Origin: CAYNRA01 sp046293395
GTDB lineage: Bacteria > Bacteroidota > Bacteroidia > Cytophagales > Spirosomataceae
DNA length: 64,000 bases
Reading direction: 5' to 3'
Assembly: GCA_046293395.1 (NCBI GenBank)
Contig: JBKBOU010000003.1
Location: 620,001-684,000 of the forward strand
Shown here: piece by piece, positions 44,561 through 54,703 of the stretch
Layout: every line of letters begins with the position of its first letter
How positions within the stretch are numbered: the stretch's first letter is position 1
Translations under genes and position numbers: made by a program
The notes under the pieces: generated by a model
What the model saw: only the letters and a program-made list of their open reading frames with translations
Database searches by the model: none
Told to the model about the DNA's origin: nothing

Positions 44561-46666
44561 ATGGCTCGCGATTTAAAATTTACTAGAAACATTGGTATTG
44601 CCGCTCACATTGACGCCGGTAAAACCACCACCACAGAGCGTATCTTGTATTACGCTGGAGTTAGCCACAAAATTGGTGAAGTACACGACGGTGCTGCCAC
44701 CATGGACTGGATGGAACAAGAGCAAGAAAGAGGTATCACAATTACTTCTGCTGCGACTACTGTAACTTGGCCTTACAGAGGAGACAATTACCATATCAAC
44801 ATTATTGATACCCCAGGTCACGTGGACTTTACTGTAGAAGTAAACCGTTCACTTCGTGTCTTGGACGGCTTGGTATTCCTTTTCAGTGCTGTTGATGGTG
44901 TTGAGCCTCAATCTGAAACAAACTGGCGTTTGGCAAACAACTACAACGTAGCACGTTTGGGTTTTGTCAATAAAATGGACCGTTCTGGTGCGGATTTCTT
45001 GAACGTAGTGAAGCAAGTAAAAGAAATGCTAGGTAGCTATGCAGTTCCGCTTCAATTACCTATCGGAGCCGAAGAAAACTTCCGTGGTGTCGTTGACCTA
45101 GTGAATTTCCGTGGTATCGAGTGGAATGAAGAAGATAAAGGGATGACTTTCAAAGAAGTGCCAATCCCGGAAGATATGGTAGAAGAAGCCACAGAATGGA
45201 GAGAAAAACTTCTTGAAGCTGTTGCTGAATTTGACGAATCTTTGATGGAGAAATACTTCGAAGATCCAAACTCTATCACTGAAGACGAGATTTTAGCCGC
45301 TCTTCGTGCAGCAACCATCAGCATGAAGATTGTTCCTATGCTTTGTGGTTCATCTTTCAAAAACAAAGGTGTTCAAACAATGCTTGACTACGTAATGGGA
45401 ATTTTACCTTCTCCATTGGATAGAAAGGCAATCAAAGGTACCGACCCAAGAACAGGCGAAGAGATTTTCCGTCAAGCAGATGCTACACAACCATTTGCCG
45501 CTTTGGCGTTCAAAATTGCTACTGACCCATTCGTAGGTCGTCTTTGCTTCATCCGTTCGTACTCAGGTACGCTTCCTTCTGGTTCTTATGTATTGAACAA
45601 CCGTTCTGGTAACAAAGAGCGTATTTCACGTATCTTCCAGATGCACGCCAACAAGCAAAATCAAATTGACCAATTAGAGGCAGGTGATATCGCGGCAGTA
45701 GTTGGTTTCAAAGATATCAAAACGGGAGATACCTTATCTGATGAGAAGCACCCAATCGTTTTGGAATCAATGGTATTCCCAGATCCAGTTATCGGATATG
45801 CGATTGAGCCGAAGAAAACAGCCGATCAAGATAAATTCTCGAATGCGATTACGAAACTAATCGAAGAGGATCCAACGCTTCAAGTAGAATCGAACGAAGA
45901 GACAGGTCAAACTATCATTCGTGGTATGGGTGAGCTTCACTTGGAAATCATCATTGACCGTATGCGTCGTGAATTTAAAGTAGAAGTAAACCAAGGTGCA
46001 CCTCAGGTAGCATTCAAAGAGGCACTTACGAAGAACTTCGAACACCGTGAAGTATATAAGAAACAAACGGGTGGTCGTGGTAAATTTGCCGACATCGTAT
46101 TCGAAATCGGACCACGTGACGATCACGAGGAAGGAAAAGAGAAAAAAGAAGGCTTGCAATTTGTTAATCAAATCGTGGGTGGGGTAATTCCAAGAGAATT
46201 TATTCCTTCTATTCAAAAAGGATTTGACGAAGCGATGAAAGCGGGTCCATTAGCAGGTTATCCTTTGGATTCCATGAAAGTTCGTCTGTTCCACGGTTCA
46301 TTCCACGATGTCGATTCAGATGCATTCTCTTTTGAGATGGCAGCTCGTATCGGTTTCAAGGAAGCGGCTCGTCAAGCAGGTGCAAAATTACTTGAGCCAA
46401 TCATGGCACTTGAAGTTATCACACCAGACGAATATACAGGACCTATCACAGGTGATTTAAACCGCCGTCGTGGTATGATGAAAGGGATGGATACAAAAGC
46501 GGGTTCGCAGGTAATCAAAGCGGATGTGCCTTTGTCTGAACTTTTCGGATATGTAACAGACTTGCGTACAATCACATCTGGTCGTGCAACAGCCAACTTG
46601 ACATTCTCGCACTACGACTTTGTTCCTCAGAACATCGCGGATGCAGTGATGAAAAAAGAGAAGTAA
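44561..46666 (+). CDS. fusA: Elongation factor G
   Basis: The 701-residue GTPase moves the ribosome along the mRNA and helps recycle it. G1 motif AHIDAGKT (15-22), the switch I part RGITITSAAT, DTPGH near 82 and NKMD near 136 are all intact, followed by domain II and the C-terminal domains (GRGKFADIVFE, YVTDLRTITSGRA). It is transcribed away from rpsL-rpsG, with its own promoter and terminator, so the usual str operon is split here. The codon use is that of a highly expressed gene. Confidence 0.98.
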   Translation: MARDLKFTRNIGIAAHIDAGKTTTTERILYYAGVSHKIGEVHDGAATMDWMEQEQERGITITSAATTVTWPYRGDNYHINIIDTPGHVDFTVEVNRSLRVLDGLVFLFSAVDGVEPQSETNWRLANNYNVARLGFVNKMDRSGADFLNVVKQVKEMLGSYAVPLQLPIGAEENFRGVVDLVNFRGIEWNEEDKGMTFKEVPIPEDMVEEATEWREKLLEAVAEFDESLMEKYFEDPNSITEDEILAALRAATISMKIVPMLCGSSFKNKGVQTMLDYVMGILPSPLDRKAIKGTDPRTGEEIFRQADATQPFAALAFKIATDPFVGRLCFIRSYSGTLPSGSYVLNNRSGNKERISRIFQMHANKQNQIDQLEAGDIAAVVGFKDIKTGDTLSDEKHPIVLESMVFPDPVIGYAIEPKKTADQDKFSNAITKLIEEDPTLQVESNEETGQTIIRGMGELHLEIIIDRMRREFKVEVNQGAPQVAFKEALTKNFEHREVYKKQTGGRGKFADIVFEIGPRDDHEEGKEKKEGLQFVNQIVGGVIPREFIPSIQKGFDEAMKAGPLAGYPLDSMKVRLFHGSFHDVDSDAFSFEMAARIGFKEAARQAGAKLLEPIMALEVITPDEYTGPITGDLNRRRGMMKGMDTKAGSQVIKADVPLSELFGYVTDLRTITSGRATANLTFSHYDFVPQNIADAVMKKEK

Positions 46667-46685
46667 TTCTCTCTATCCAATAAAT

Positions 46686-46725
46686 AAAACGGGTGTGGCT
46701 CACAAGCTACACCCGTTTTTGTTTT
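46686..46725 (+). terminator. Rho-independent terminator of fusA
   Basis: AAAACGGGTGT (from 46686) pairs with ACACCCGTTTT (to about 46719), with an inner GCT/AGC, followed by T-rich DNA, 20 nt after the stop. Confidence 0.88.
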
Positions 46726-46947
46726 TTACCTCTTTTTCTAGCGATAAGCCCAAATGAACAACTATAAATCAACAAAATAACAAAACGACAACTCATCCAG
46801 GAAAACCTAATCTTCTTATTTTCAATCTCTATAACACGCACTACTATTTCTGTATTTTTTCTAATTCCTACACATACAAAGAAGGTTAATTGACTTGGAA
46901 AGCATATATTCACAGTTCATTTATTCAACCTTAAAATAAACCTTCAA

Positions 46948-48411
46948 ATGAATCAATCCAAATTATCTGTGGTTGAAAAAGTAGGGTACAGTCTCGGAGA
47001 CTTGGCTGCAAACCTGATTTTTCAGACCTTGATGACCTTCCTTGCTTTCTTTTACACCGATGTTTACAAGATTTCAGCCGGTGCGGCTAGTGCTATTATT
47101 TTTGTAGGCGGCTTTGTCGGTGCTTTTTTCAACATCATCATGGGGATTATTGCGGACAGAACCGTCAGCCGATGGGGAAAATTTCGCCCTTGGATTCTCT
47201 GGACGTCCGTTCCGTTTGGTGTTATTGCTTTGCTTGCTTTCTCTACGCCTGATTTCGGAGAAACCGGAAAAATTATCTATGCACTGGTCACTTATTTTGC
47301 TCTCGTACTCATTTACTCCGCCAACAACCTCCCCTATTCTGCCCTTAGTGGCGTATTGACCGGTGACATGGCGGAGCGGAACTCCGTTTCCTCCTACCGT
47401 TTTGTTGCCGTGATGATTGCCCAATTCATCATCCAAGCATTACTTCTTCCTTTGGTATTGATTCTAGGAGAAGGCGACCAAGCAAAGGGGTTTTCTACTA
47501 CGCTTTTCATTTTTGCGGTAGTTGGTACTATTTTCTTCTTAATTACTTTTTTCACCACGCGTGAACGAATTGTACCCGCTGCCGAACAGACAGGTTCTAT
47601 CAAAGAAGACCTCACAGATTTGCTCAAAAACAAACCTTGGTTGATTATGCTCTGCGTAACTATCTTGGTCTTTGTAACCCTCTCCTTAAAAGGCGGCATG
47701 TATATTTATTATTTCAAATACTATCTCGACCCAGAAGCCCTCACAAAATTCTTGGTTGATATTGGCTTTGTCTCAGGTATTGCTGCATTAAATAGTGGGC
47801 TTACCTCCATTGGTTTAACCGCTTTTGCTTGGCCAGAAGATGCGCCAACATCAGCTTTTAGTTTGTTCAATGCAGGCGGAATCATTTGTATGATTTTCGG
47901 AATTGGATTTTCAAAACCTCTGGCAGACATTTTTGGGAAACGGGATATTTTTGGGATTTTCCTAGCACTTTCTGCCTTTTGTCTCATTGCCTTTTTATTT
48001 TATGGAACCCAATCCATTGGACTTGTCTTCGCCACCCAACTTGCTCATGGGTTTACGTATGGTGTGACCATTCCTTTATTATGGGCGATGATTGCTGATG
48101 TTGCCGATTACTCCGAGCTTGTTAATAACCGCCGGGCAACCGCCATTATTTTTTCAGCTATGATATTCGGCTTAAAAGTCGGGTTAAGTGTAGGTGGTGC
48201 CATTGGCGCAGGTTTATTATCTATGTACGGATACATTGCAGAGTCGATGGAGCAAACCACAGACACAACTCAGGGGATTTTATGGTCTGTAAGTCTTTAC
48301 CCAGGATTGACCTTACTATCTGCCGCCCTTTTATTGACAGGCTATGTCATTACAAAATCGATGGAGAAAAAAATTGAAACTGAATTAAAAATTAGAAGAA
48401 AAGATGCCTGA
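46948..48411 (+). CDS. GPH-family sugar:cation symporter (MelB/XynP-like)
   Basis: The 487-residue, 12-helix transporter belongs to the glycoside-pentoside-hexuronide family of the major facilitator fold. Marks are VVEKVGYSLGDLAANLIFQT at the N-terminus, FYTDVYKISAGAAS, the loop ADRTVSRWGKFRPWILW after helix 2 and the C-terminal half motif MIADVADYSEL. It would import oligosaccharides or glycosides such as xylosides with Na+ or H+. It overlaps the GH43 gene by 8 bp, so transporter and enzyme act on the same sugar. A 220-nt region after the fusA terminator precedes it, with no clear promoter box. Confidence 0.9.
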   Translation: MNQSKLSVVEKVGYSLGDLAANLIFQTLMTFLAFFYTDVYKISAGAASAIIFVGGFVGAFFNIIMGIIADRTVSRWGKFRPWILWTSVPFGVIALLAFSTPDFGETGKIIYALVTYFALVLIYSANNLPYSALSGVLTGDMAERNSVSSYRFVAVMIAQFIIQALLLPLVLILGEGDQAKGFSTTLFIFAVVGTIFFLITFFTTRERIVPAAEQTGSIKEDLTDLLKNKPWLIMLCVTILVFVTLSLKGGMYIYYFKYYLDPEALTKFLVDIGFVSGIAALNSGLTSIGLTAFAWPEDAPTSAFSLFNAGGIICMIFGIGFSKPLADIFGKRDIFGIFLALSAFCLIAFLFYGTQSIGLVFATQLAHGFTYGVTIPLLWAMIADVADYSELVNNRRATAIIFSAMIFGLKVGLSVGGAIGAGLLSMYGYIAESMEQTTDTTQGILWSVSLYPGLTLLSAALLLTGYVITKSMEKKIETELKIRRKDA

Positions 48412-49435
48412 AAATCCTATTGATAACATAAACTTTGACGAACTGGCGCGTCAAGCGATTTCCGCTCCTTTGGTTCGTCATATTTATACCGCAGACCCTT
48501 CTACACATGTTTTTGAGGGGAAAATATATATTTATCCTTCGCATGATGTAGAGGCGGGTATTCCGTTTGACGACTTGGGAAGTCATTTTGCAATGGAAGA
48601 CTACCACGTTTTATCTATGGAAAAACCAGGTGCGCGCGTAGAAGATCATGGCGTTGCTTTGCATGTGAATGACGTTTTGTGGGCGGACAAACAGATGTGG
48701 GCGCCGGATGCTGCACATAAAGATGGCAGATATTATCTGTTTTTTCCAGCCAAAAAAGCGGATGGGATTTTCCAGATAGGTGTAGCAGTTAGCGACAAGC
48801 CGAGCGGCCCTTTTCTGCCAGAACCAAACCCAATAGAAGGTACTTACTCCATTGACCCAGCTGTATTTGAAGACGAAGACGGCAGCTATTATATCTATTT
48901 TGGTGGAATTTGGGGAGGGCAATTGCAATCTTATCGAGAAAATACATACGATATCACATACCAAGAACCCGCGGCACACGAACCAGCTTTGGGCCCAAGA
49001 ATAGCCAAATTATCAGACGATTTGGTATCATTGGCAGAACCTGTCCGAGAAATTTTGATTGTCGATGAGCAGGGAGAGCCCCTACGAGCGGGGGACAATG
49101 AACGCCGTTTTTTTGAGGCATCTTGGGTACACAAATACAATGGAGTCTATTATTTCTCGTATTCAACAGGAGATACACATTACATTTGCTATGCGACGGG
49201 AGATAATCCGTACGGCCCATTTACCTACCGGGGAAGAATACTAGAGCCAGTTGTTGGTTGGACATCCCACCATTCCATTTGTTTATTTGAAGGACAATGG
49301 TATTTATTTTATCATGATTCTAGCCTTTCTAAAGGAGTGACACATTTAAGATCTGTAAAAATGACTCCGTTGACACATAGAGAAGATGGTTCTATTGCAC
49401 TAATTGATCCTTATAACGGTATGAAATTGATGTAA
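48404..49435 (+). CDS. Glycoside hydrolase family 43 enzyme (beta-xylosidase or arabinosidase type), cytoplasmic
   Basis: The 343-residue protein has the five-bladed propeller of GH43 without a signal peptide. The three catalytic carboxylates can be placed: general base D31 (YTADPSTHVF), pKa-setting D151 (SIDPAVFED) and general acid E238 (RRFFEASWVHK). QMWAPDAAHKDGRYYLFF is also typical. It would cleave imported xylo- or arabino-oligosaccharides inside the cell. Its ATG lies within the end of the symporter gene (8-bp overlap), and a terminator closes the pair. The precise linkage cannot be read from the sequence. Confidence 0.9.
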   Translation: MPENPIDNINFDELARQAISAPLVRHIYTADPSTHVFEGKIYIYPSHDVEAGIPFDDLGSHFAMEDYHVLSMEKPGARVEDHGVALHVNDVLWADKQMWAPDAAHKDGRYYLFFPAKKADGIFQIGVAVSDKPSGPFLPEPNPIEGTYSIDPAVFEDEDGSYYIYFGGIWGGQLQSYRENTYDITYQEPAAHEPALGPRIAKLSDDLVSLAEPVREILIVDEQGEPLRAGDNERRFFEASWVHKYNGVYYFSYSTGDTHYICYATGDNPYGPFTYRGRILEPVVGWTSHHSICLFEGQWYLFYHDSSLSKGVTHLRSVKMTPLTHREDGSIALIDPYNGMKLM

Positions 49436-49502
49436 GATTGGGGTCGATTCTTAATGAAAATATGCGTAAAAAATAGATTTAAAATTGTACTTATACGTAG
49501 CT

Positions 49503-49545
49503 GGCTGGCGTATGGATAAACCCGTTCCATGCGCCAGCCTTTTTT
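49503..49545 (+). terminator. Terminator of the GPH-GH43 unit
   Basis: GGCTGGCGTATGG (49503-49515) pairs with CCATGCGCCAGCC (49527-49539) with one mismatch, followed by six T. Confidence 0.88.
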
Positions 49546-49890
49546 GCAGATAAATACAGATAGTCTTGTTTTTGAAGCCTATTTTCTATGTATATACATC
49601 TATTTACGGGCTCATTTTCTAGCGAATAAAAAATTGCAAAGTTGCCATATATACATACTTACCATTAAAATAATTAAATTTTTCAGTATAATATATTTAA
49701 AATAGTTTCAAATGCAATTATAAACAAAATAATAATTGCTTTATCAAGTAAATTTTACTGAATGCCTCTCTGAATACTCAGAACGTATATTTTTATAAGG
49801 TGAATTGTGAATAATTTATATAAAAATCAAAAAAGTGTTTTATGATGTATCAAAAATAGCACGTTTGGACAAATTTTATTCAAAACTCAT
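49546..49890. other. AT-rich region upstream of susC-1
   Basis: No gene is visible in this stretch. It is strongly AT-rich and leads into the conserved upstream element and promoter of the first susC. Confidence 0.5.
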
Positions 49891-49900
49891 CTTGGAATAG
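49891..49900 (+). promoter_or_regulatory. Conserved CTTGGAATAG element, copy 1
   Basis: CTTGGAATAG recurs at 55197-55206. Here it starts 54 nt before the -7 box and 98 nt before the ATG (53 and 99 nt at the other copy). The match continues loosely as TCATAAA versus TTATAAA. It is a likely activator site. Confidence 0.5.
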
Positions 49901-49944
49901 TCATAAATTACGAATGATTGGTATTTATCGGGGTTAAATAATTG

Positions 49945-49952
49945 TAAATTTG
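49945..49952 (+). promoter_or_regulatory. -7 promoter element of susC-1
   Basis: TAAATTTG matches TAnnTTTG, 36 nt before the ATG. No TTTG lies at -33, which suggests an activator-dependent promoter. Confidence 0.55.
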
Positions 49953-49988
49953 CATTTATTCATTTTATAACTAAACCAAATCAATGTT

Positions 49989-52900
49989 ATGAGAATCAAA
50001 TCTCTATTCAGCCTAGTGATTGGTCTGGCCTTGAGTTTCGGAGCATTCGCACAAGCGCGAAAAGTCACAGGAACAGTGACTTCAAGTGCTGACGGAATGG
50101 CTCTTCAGGGTGTCAGCGTATCTATCAAAGGCACAACCACAGGCGTTGCTACAGATGCAGACGGGAAATACACACTTGATGTACAAGGAAAAGCAACCTT
50201 AGTTATTTCTTATGTTGGCTTTTTAAGCCAAGAAGTACCTGTCGGAAATCGCTCGGTCATCAATATTTCCTTATCTGAAGACGAAAAACTCTTGAACGAG
50301 GTCGTAGTTGTAGGTTATGGTACACAAGAGCGTCGTGAAATCACAGGTTCTGTGGTATCAGTGAGTGGAAAATCCATTGAAAACCTAGTTACAGATTCAT
50401 TTGAGTCTCAATTAGCGGGCCGTGCACCAGGTGTTCAAATCACGACACCAAGTGGCATTTTGGGTTCACGTCCGATTATCCGTGTACGTGGGGTAAACTC
50501 AATTAGCTCAAGTGCGAACCCATTGATTGTTATTGATGGAGTTCCAGTAGTAGATGCAGACCGTTCAGCGGTAAACTCGTCGAACCCATTAGCGAACATC
50601 AACCCGTCAGACATCGAATCATTTGAAGTATTGAAAGACGGTTCAGCAACAGCTATCTTCGGTTCACGTGCAGCGAATGGGGTAATCCTTATCACGACAA
50701 AACGTGGTGCTGCCGGAAAAGCAAAAGTAAACTACAATACAAGTGTAGGTACAAACCAAGCGGTAAATCGTTTCAATTTATTGACAGGAGACCAGTTTGT
50801 TGAAATTGCGAACGAAAAACGTCGTAATGCAAACCAAGGAGCATTGGCTAACCCAGGTGTAAATACAGATTGGCAGGATTTCATTTTCCGTACAGGGATG
50901 ACCCAACAACACAACTTATCTGTAGCTGGTGGTTCAGAAGCAACGAAATACTTCTTCTCTCTTGGTTTTACAGATCAACAATCTGCTATTAAACCGAACG
51001 ATTTATCAAGATATTCGTTCCGTGCAAACTTAGACCATAAGGTTTCTAAGTCCATCCGAATGGGAACATCTATGTCTTATTCATTGACAGAGATTTTGGG
51101 ACTAAACAACGGCGCGAACTCACTATCTGGTGCGATTTACAACGCAACAAGAGCGTTACCGAACGTGCCTATTTATGATGAAGCAAACACTCGTTTCGAT
51201 GGATTTAACGTGACGGCTGATGGTGCAACAACTGGTTTTGGGGCAAACTTAGCAGGTCCAGACAACAACATTCCAAACATTGGATTTGTCATTCAGAATA
51301 ACTTATATCGTAGCCGTGCGCACAGACTATTAGGAAATGCGTTTGCAGAAGTAGATATTCTACAAGGCTTGACTGCACGTACACAAATTGGAGTTGACTT
51401 AACTTTGGCGGATGATTTTCAGTCATTAGATCCACGTCACGGAGATGGTCGTAGCTCAAACGGATATGTTTATATGGCATATAACCCGGCTTTCCGTTGG
51501 AACTGGCAAAACACGTTGAACTACCAAACGATTATCGGAGAAGACCACACCGTTAACTTAACAGCGGGTGCTGAGTATCAATACACAAACTTCTATAGCT
51601 TTGCAGGTTGGGGAACAGCAATTTCTGATAACTTCTACCGCGGTCGTAACCTAATTACAGGTTCATACAACAACCAATTCTCGAGTGGTGGATTTTCTGA
51701 GCGTGGTTTTGATTCGTACTTTGGCCGTTTCAACTATAGCTACAAAGGACGTTATTTGGCTTCATTTACCTTACGTAACGATGGTATTTCTGATCTTGCT
51801 CGTGAGAACCAAAGAGGTACGTTCTTCGGTGGATCAGTGGGTTGGCGTGTATCTGACGAAGAGTTCTTCCAGTCAGAAATTATCTCAGATTTGAAGCTAC
51901 GTGCTTCGTATGCGCAAGTAGGTAATACAGAAATCGGTACATTTGCTGCGATTGGTGGTTTTAATCCAGTTTTAGGTGGTGCTGGTGCTGGTATTGGTTA
52001 TGCACGTGTAGGTAACGCTGGTTTACAGTGGGAAACTTCTAAAAAATTGAACCTAGGTTTTGATATGACCATCGGAAAAGTAACACTTTCTGGGGACTAC
52101 TTCACAAACAACATTGACGGTTTGATTTTATCTGCGCCTACAATCCCTTCTTTGGGTGTACCGGGTAACAGCATCAACCAAAACGTTGGCGCCATGATTA
52201 ACTCAGGTGCGGAGTTCAGAATTGCTACACCAGTTATCAAAGCCGGAAGATTTACTTGGAACACAGATTTCAACTTTACTTGGTTGCGTAACGAGGTAAC
52301 GAACTTGGTACAACCATTGACTTCTACATACAACCGTACAGAAGTAGGCGGCCCAATTGCACAGCTTTACGGATTCCGTTGGGCAGGTGTGAATGCAGCA
52401 AACGGAAACCCAATGTACTACCGTGGTGAGCAAATTGTACAGTATAACTTACGCCCAGGTGCTATTGGTTGGAGAACATACGACCCATCTAACCCTGAAA
52501 ACGTATCTACGGCTACAGCAGGACCAACACAAGAGTTTTTGGGTAATACGTTACCAAAATGGCAAGGTGGATGGAGTAACTCTTTCAACTTCGGAAACTT
52601 TGATGCTGAAATCTTCACGCGTTACTCCGGTGGTAATTTCATCATGAATGAGACGTTCAGAGGCTTACTTGGCCAAGGATTCTCAAATAACGATGCACGC
52701 ATTTTAGACCGTTGGACAACAGCAGGACAAGTAACAGATATTCCTAAACTGTACTCAGGTCAAGATGCAAACATGTTCCAAACATCTGCATCTAACTCAA
52801 GATTCATCGAGAAAGGAGATTTTATCCGTATCCAAAACATCGTTTTAGGTTATACCGTACCGAGAACAGCTTTGGAAAAAGCATTTGGAAACTCTATCTC

Positions 52901-53066
52901 GAATGTACGTGCTTTTGCACAAGTACAAAATCCATTCACTTTCACGAACTATTCCGGTTTAGACCCAGAAGCAAACCAGTATTCAGGTCAATTAAACTTT
53001 GGAGTAGATTGGAACGTAGCGCCAGTTATCCGCACAGTTTCAGTAGGTGTGAACGTAGGGTTCTAA
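49989..53066 (+). CDS. SusC/RagA-family TonB-linked outer-membrane transporter 1
   Basis: The 1025-residue protein has a signal peptide (RIKSLFSLVIGLALSFGAFAQ), a CarboxypepD_reg-like domain (about 22-105, GTVTSSADGMALQGVSVSIKG), a TonB-box-like stretch NEVVVVGYGTQ near 103-113, a plug domain (about 115-225, IRVRGVNSIS, NPLIVIDGVP, EVLKDGSATAIFGSRAANG) and the SusC barrel, ending VGVNVGF. With its SusD lipoprotein it imports glycans or other large molecules. The start and leader are nearly identical to the second susC at 55296. The nearby GPH-GH43 unit hints at a plant polysaccharide, but the operons are separated by a terminator. Confidence 0.95.
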   Translation: MRIKSLFSLVIGLALSFGAFAQARKVTGTVTSSADGMALQGVSVSIKGTTTGVATDADGKYTLDVQGKATLVISYVGFLSQEVPVGNRSVINISLSEDEKLLNEVVVVGYGTQERREITGSVVSVSGKSIENLVTDSFESQLAGRAPGVQITTPSGILGSRPIIRVRGVNSISSSANPLIVIDGVPVVDADRSAVNSSNPLANINPSDIESFEVLKDGSATAIFGSRAANGVILITTKRGAAGKAKVNYNTSVGTNQAVNRFNLLTGDQFVEIANEKRRNANQGALANPGVNTDWQDFIFRTGMTQQHNLSVAGGSEATKYFFSLGFTDQQSAIKPNDLSRYSFRANLDHKVSKSIRMGTSMSYSLTEILGLNNGANSLSGAIYNATRALPNVPIYDEANTRFDGFNVTADGATTGFGANLAGPDNNIPNIGFVIQNNLYRSRAHRLLGNAFAEVDILQGLTARTQIGVDLTLADDFQSLDPRHGDGRSSNGYVYMAYNPAFRWNWQNTLNYQTIIGEDHTVNLTAGAEYQYTNFYSFAGWGTAISDNFYRGRNLITGSYNNQFSSGGFSERGFDSYFGRFNYSYKGRYLASFTLRNDGISDLARENQRGTFFGGSVGWRVSDEEFFQSEIISDLKLRASYAQVGNTEIGTFAAIGGFNPVLGGAGAGIGYARVGNAGLQWETSKKLNLGFDMTIGKVTLSGDYFTNNIDGLILSAPTIPSLGVPGNSINQNVGAMINSGAEFRIATPVIKAGRFTWNTDFNFTWLRNEVTNLVQPLTSTYNRTEVGGPIAQLYGFRWAGVNAANGNPMYYRGEQIVQYNLRPGAIGWRTYDPSNPENVSTATAGPTQEFLGNTLPKWQGGWSNSFNFGNFDAEIFTRYSGGNFIMNETFRGLLGQGFSNNDARILDRWTTAGQVTDIPKLYSGQDANMFQTSASNSRFIEKGDFIRIQNIVLGYTVPRTALEKAFGNSISNVRAFAQVQNPFTFTNYSGLDPEANQYSGQLNFGVDWNVAPVIRTVSVGVNVGF

Positions 53067-53095
53067 TTGTCAATCATCAAATTTGAAGTAGTATT

Positions 53096-54631
53096 ATGAA
53101 GAAATATGCAAAAAATATAAAAATGTTACTGCTGAGCTTGGCACTTACAAACCTTGTCAGCTCATGTGATGTAACCAATCTTTCTCCTGCCGACCTCATT
53201 CCAGACCAAGAAGCATTTGGAACGGCAGCCCGGATTGAGTCAGCGGTTCTGGGTGTGTACGAAGCAGCACAAAGAGGCTTTTATTTAGGTACAGTACAGC
53301 GTGGTTATCCTTTCGGTGCAGCTAACGTTCAACAGAACGAAATGCGTGGAGAGGATATGTACAATGACCAATTGTTCTATGAAGTTACGTACGTAGGTGG
53401 TTATAACCCACAAACAGCGAACAACAACGGACAATGGATTTCTATCTATCGTACCATCAACCGAGTAAATATTGTATTAGAAAACTTGGATGTGGCGCTT
53501 CAAAACGGCATATTGACACAAGCACAAAGAGATAATTACCGAGCTGAAATGCTGTTTATGCGTGCGTTAGGCCATCACGAATTAGTGATTAACTATGCAC
53601 GTCCGTATTCAGACCCAAATGGACGTACTTCTCCAGGTATTCCTTACAGAACTGTAGCGGTAAACGATGTGCCGAAAGTTCCAATAGGAGAAGCAGTTGG
53701 CCGTGGTACAGTTGCTGAAGATTACCAACAAATTATGGCAGACTTGGATGAAGCAGAGCGTTTGTTCACAGCTGCAAATACTGTATTTCGTGCGAGAAAA
53801 GGGAGTGTTATTGCCTTGAAATCACGTGTAAAATTACACATGCAAGATTGGGCAGGTGTTATTGCTGAGTACGAAAAAATCAGAGGAACTTACTCATTAA
53901 CAGCCAATGTAGCTGCGCCATTCCGTAGCGGTGGTATTTCATCTGATAATATTTTCTCTTTCTCCAACTCACCAGAAGCAAACCCAGGTGTAAACGGTGC
54001 GCTTGCATCAATGTTTGGAAACCCAGCAAAAGGTGGACGTGGTTTGGTAAAAATCAGTCCATTGATGTGGCGTGCAACATTTTGGCACCGTGATGATGCG
54101 AGAAGAACTTTGACAAGCTCAAACGCAACAGGCTACTACACAGATAAATATACAGATCCAGTTACTTATACAGACCCGAACCCGATTCTACGTTTTGCCG
54201 AAGTAGTTCTCAATGCAGCGGAAGCGTATGCACGTCCTGGTCAGCAACAAAATACACAACTAGCTGTTACATTATTGAACTCTGTTCGTAGCCGGGCACT
54301 TCCCGCTTCTGTTCCTGTATATACAACTACAGATTTTGCGAATGCAACAAGCCTATTGACAGCTATATTCCAAGAGCGCCGTATTGAGTTCTTGGCAGAA
54401 GGAAGACGTTTCTTTGATATTCACCGCCTAGCTGGTGAAGGTCTCATGACGGGTGTCCCTGCCAAAGCAACGACAAGATCAATCACAAATGTAAACTTCT
54501 ATACCACAGATCGGGCTATTCCAACAGATCACGCCATTCCGTATAGCAGCCATTTGTTCATCTGGCCAATTCCTTTGGAGGAAATTATCAACAACAATAC
54601 TTCTCCAATCGAGCAAAATCCTGGCTATTAA
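53096..54631 (+). CDS. SusD/RagB-family lipoprotein 1
   Basis: The 511-residue surface lipoprotein follows susC-1 after 29 nt and is its partner. A lipobox-like segment LTNLVSSC is followed by the TPR-type SusD fold. Family marks are ALGHHELVINYARPYSDPN, the C-terminal block RFAEVVLNAAEAYA, IFQERRIEFLAEGRRFFDIHR, and the final PIPLEEIINNN with the usual N-P-G-Y end. It would act as a lid that captures ligand for the SusC barrel. Confidence 0.94.
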   Translation: MKKYAKNIKMLLLSLALTNLVSSCDVTNLSPADLIPDQEAFGTAARIESAVLGVYEAAQRGFYLGTVQRGYPFGAANVQQNEMRGEDMYNDQLFYEVTYVGGYNPQTANNNGQWISIYRTINRVNIVLENLDVALQNGILTQAQRDNYRAEMLFMRALGHHELVINYARPYSDPNGRTSPGIPYRTVAVNDVPKVPIGEAVGRGTVAEDYQQIMADLDEAERLFTAANTVFRARKGSVIALKSRVKLHMQDWAGVIAEYEKIRGTYSLTANVAAPFRSGGISSDNIFSFSNSPEANPGVNGALASMFGNPAKGGRGLVKISPLMWRATFWHRDDARRTLTSSNATGYYTDKYTDPVTYTDPNPILRFAEVVLNAAEAYARPGQQQNTQLAVTLLNSVRSRALPASVPVYTTTDFANATSLLTAIFQERRIEFLAEGRRFFDIHRLAGEGLMTGVPAKATTRSITNVNFYTTDRAIPTDHAIPYSSHLFIWPIPLEEIINNNTSPIEQNPGY

Positions 54632-54667
54632 TAGTCAAAGAATGAGAATATAGATTGAATTCTTTTG

Positions 54668-54703
54668 AAAAACCTGACCAAGTGCAAACTGGTCAGGTTT
54701 TTT
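54668..54703 (+). terminator. Terminator of the first susCD unit
   Basis: AAAAACCTGACCA (54668-54680) and TGGTCAGGTTTTTT (54690-54703) form a perfect 13-bp stem ending in a T-run. Confidence 0.88.

Noticed and set aside
46891..46925. CTTGGAA near the GPH symporter as a full third copy of the susC upstream element
   Set aside because: Only seven of ten bases match and no -7 box lies at the right distance; mentioned only as a weak hint.
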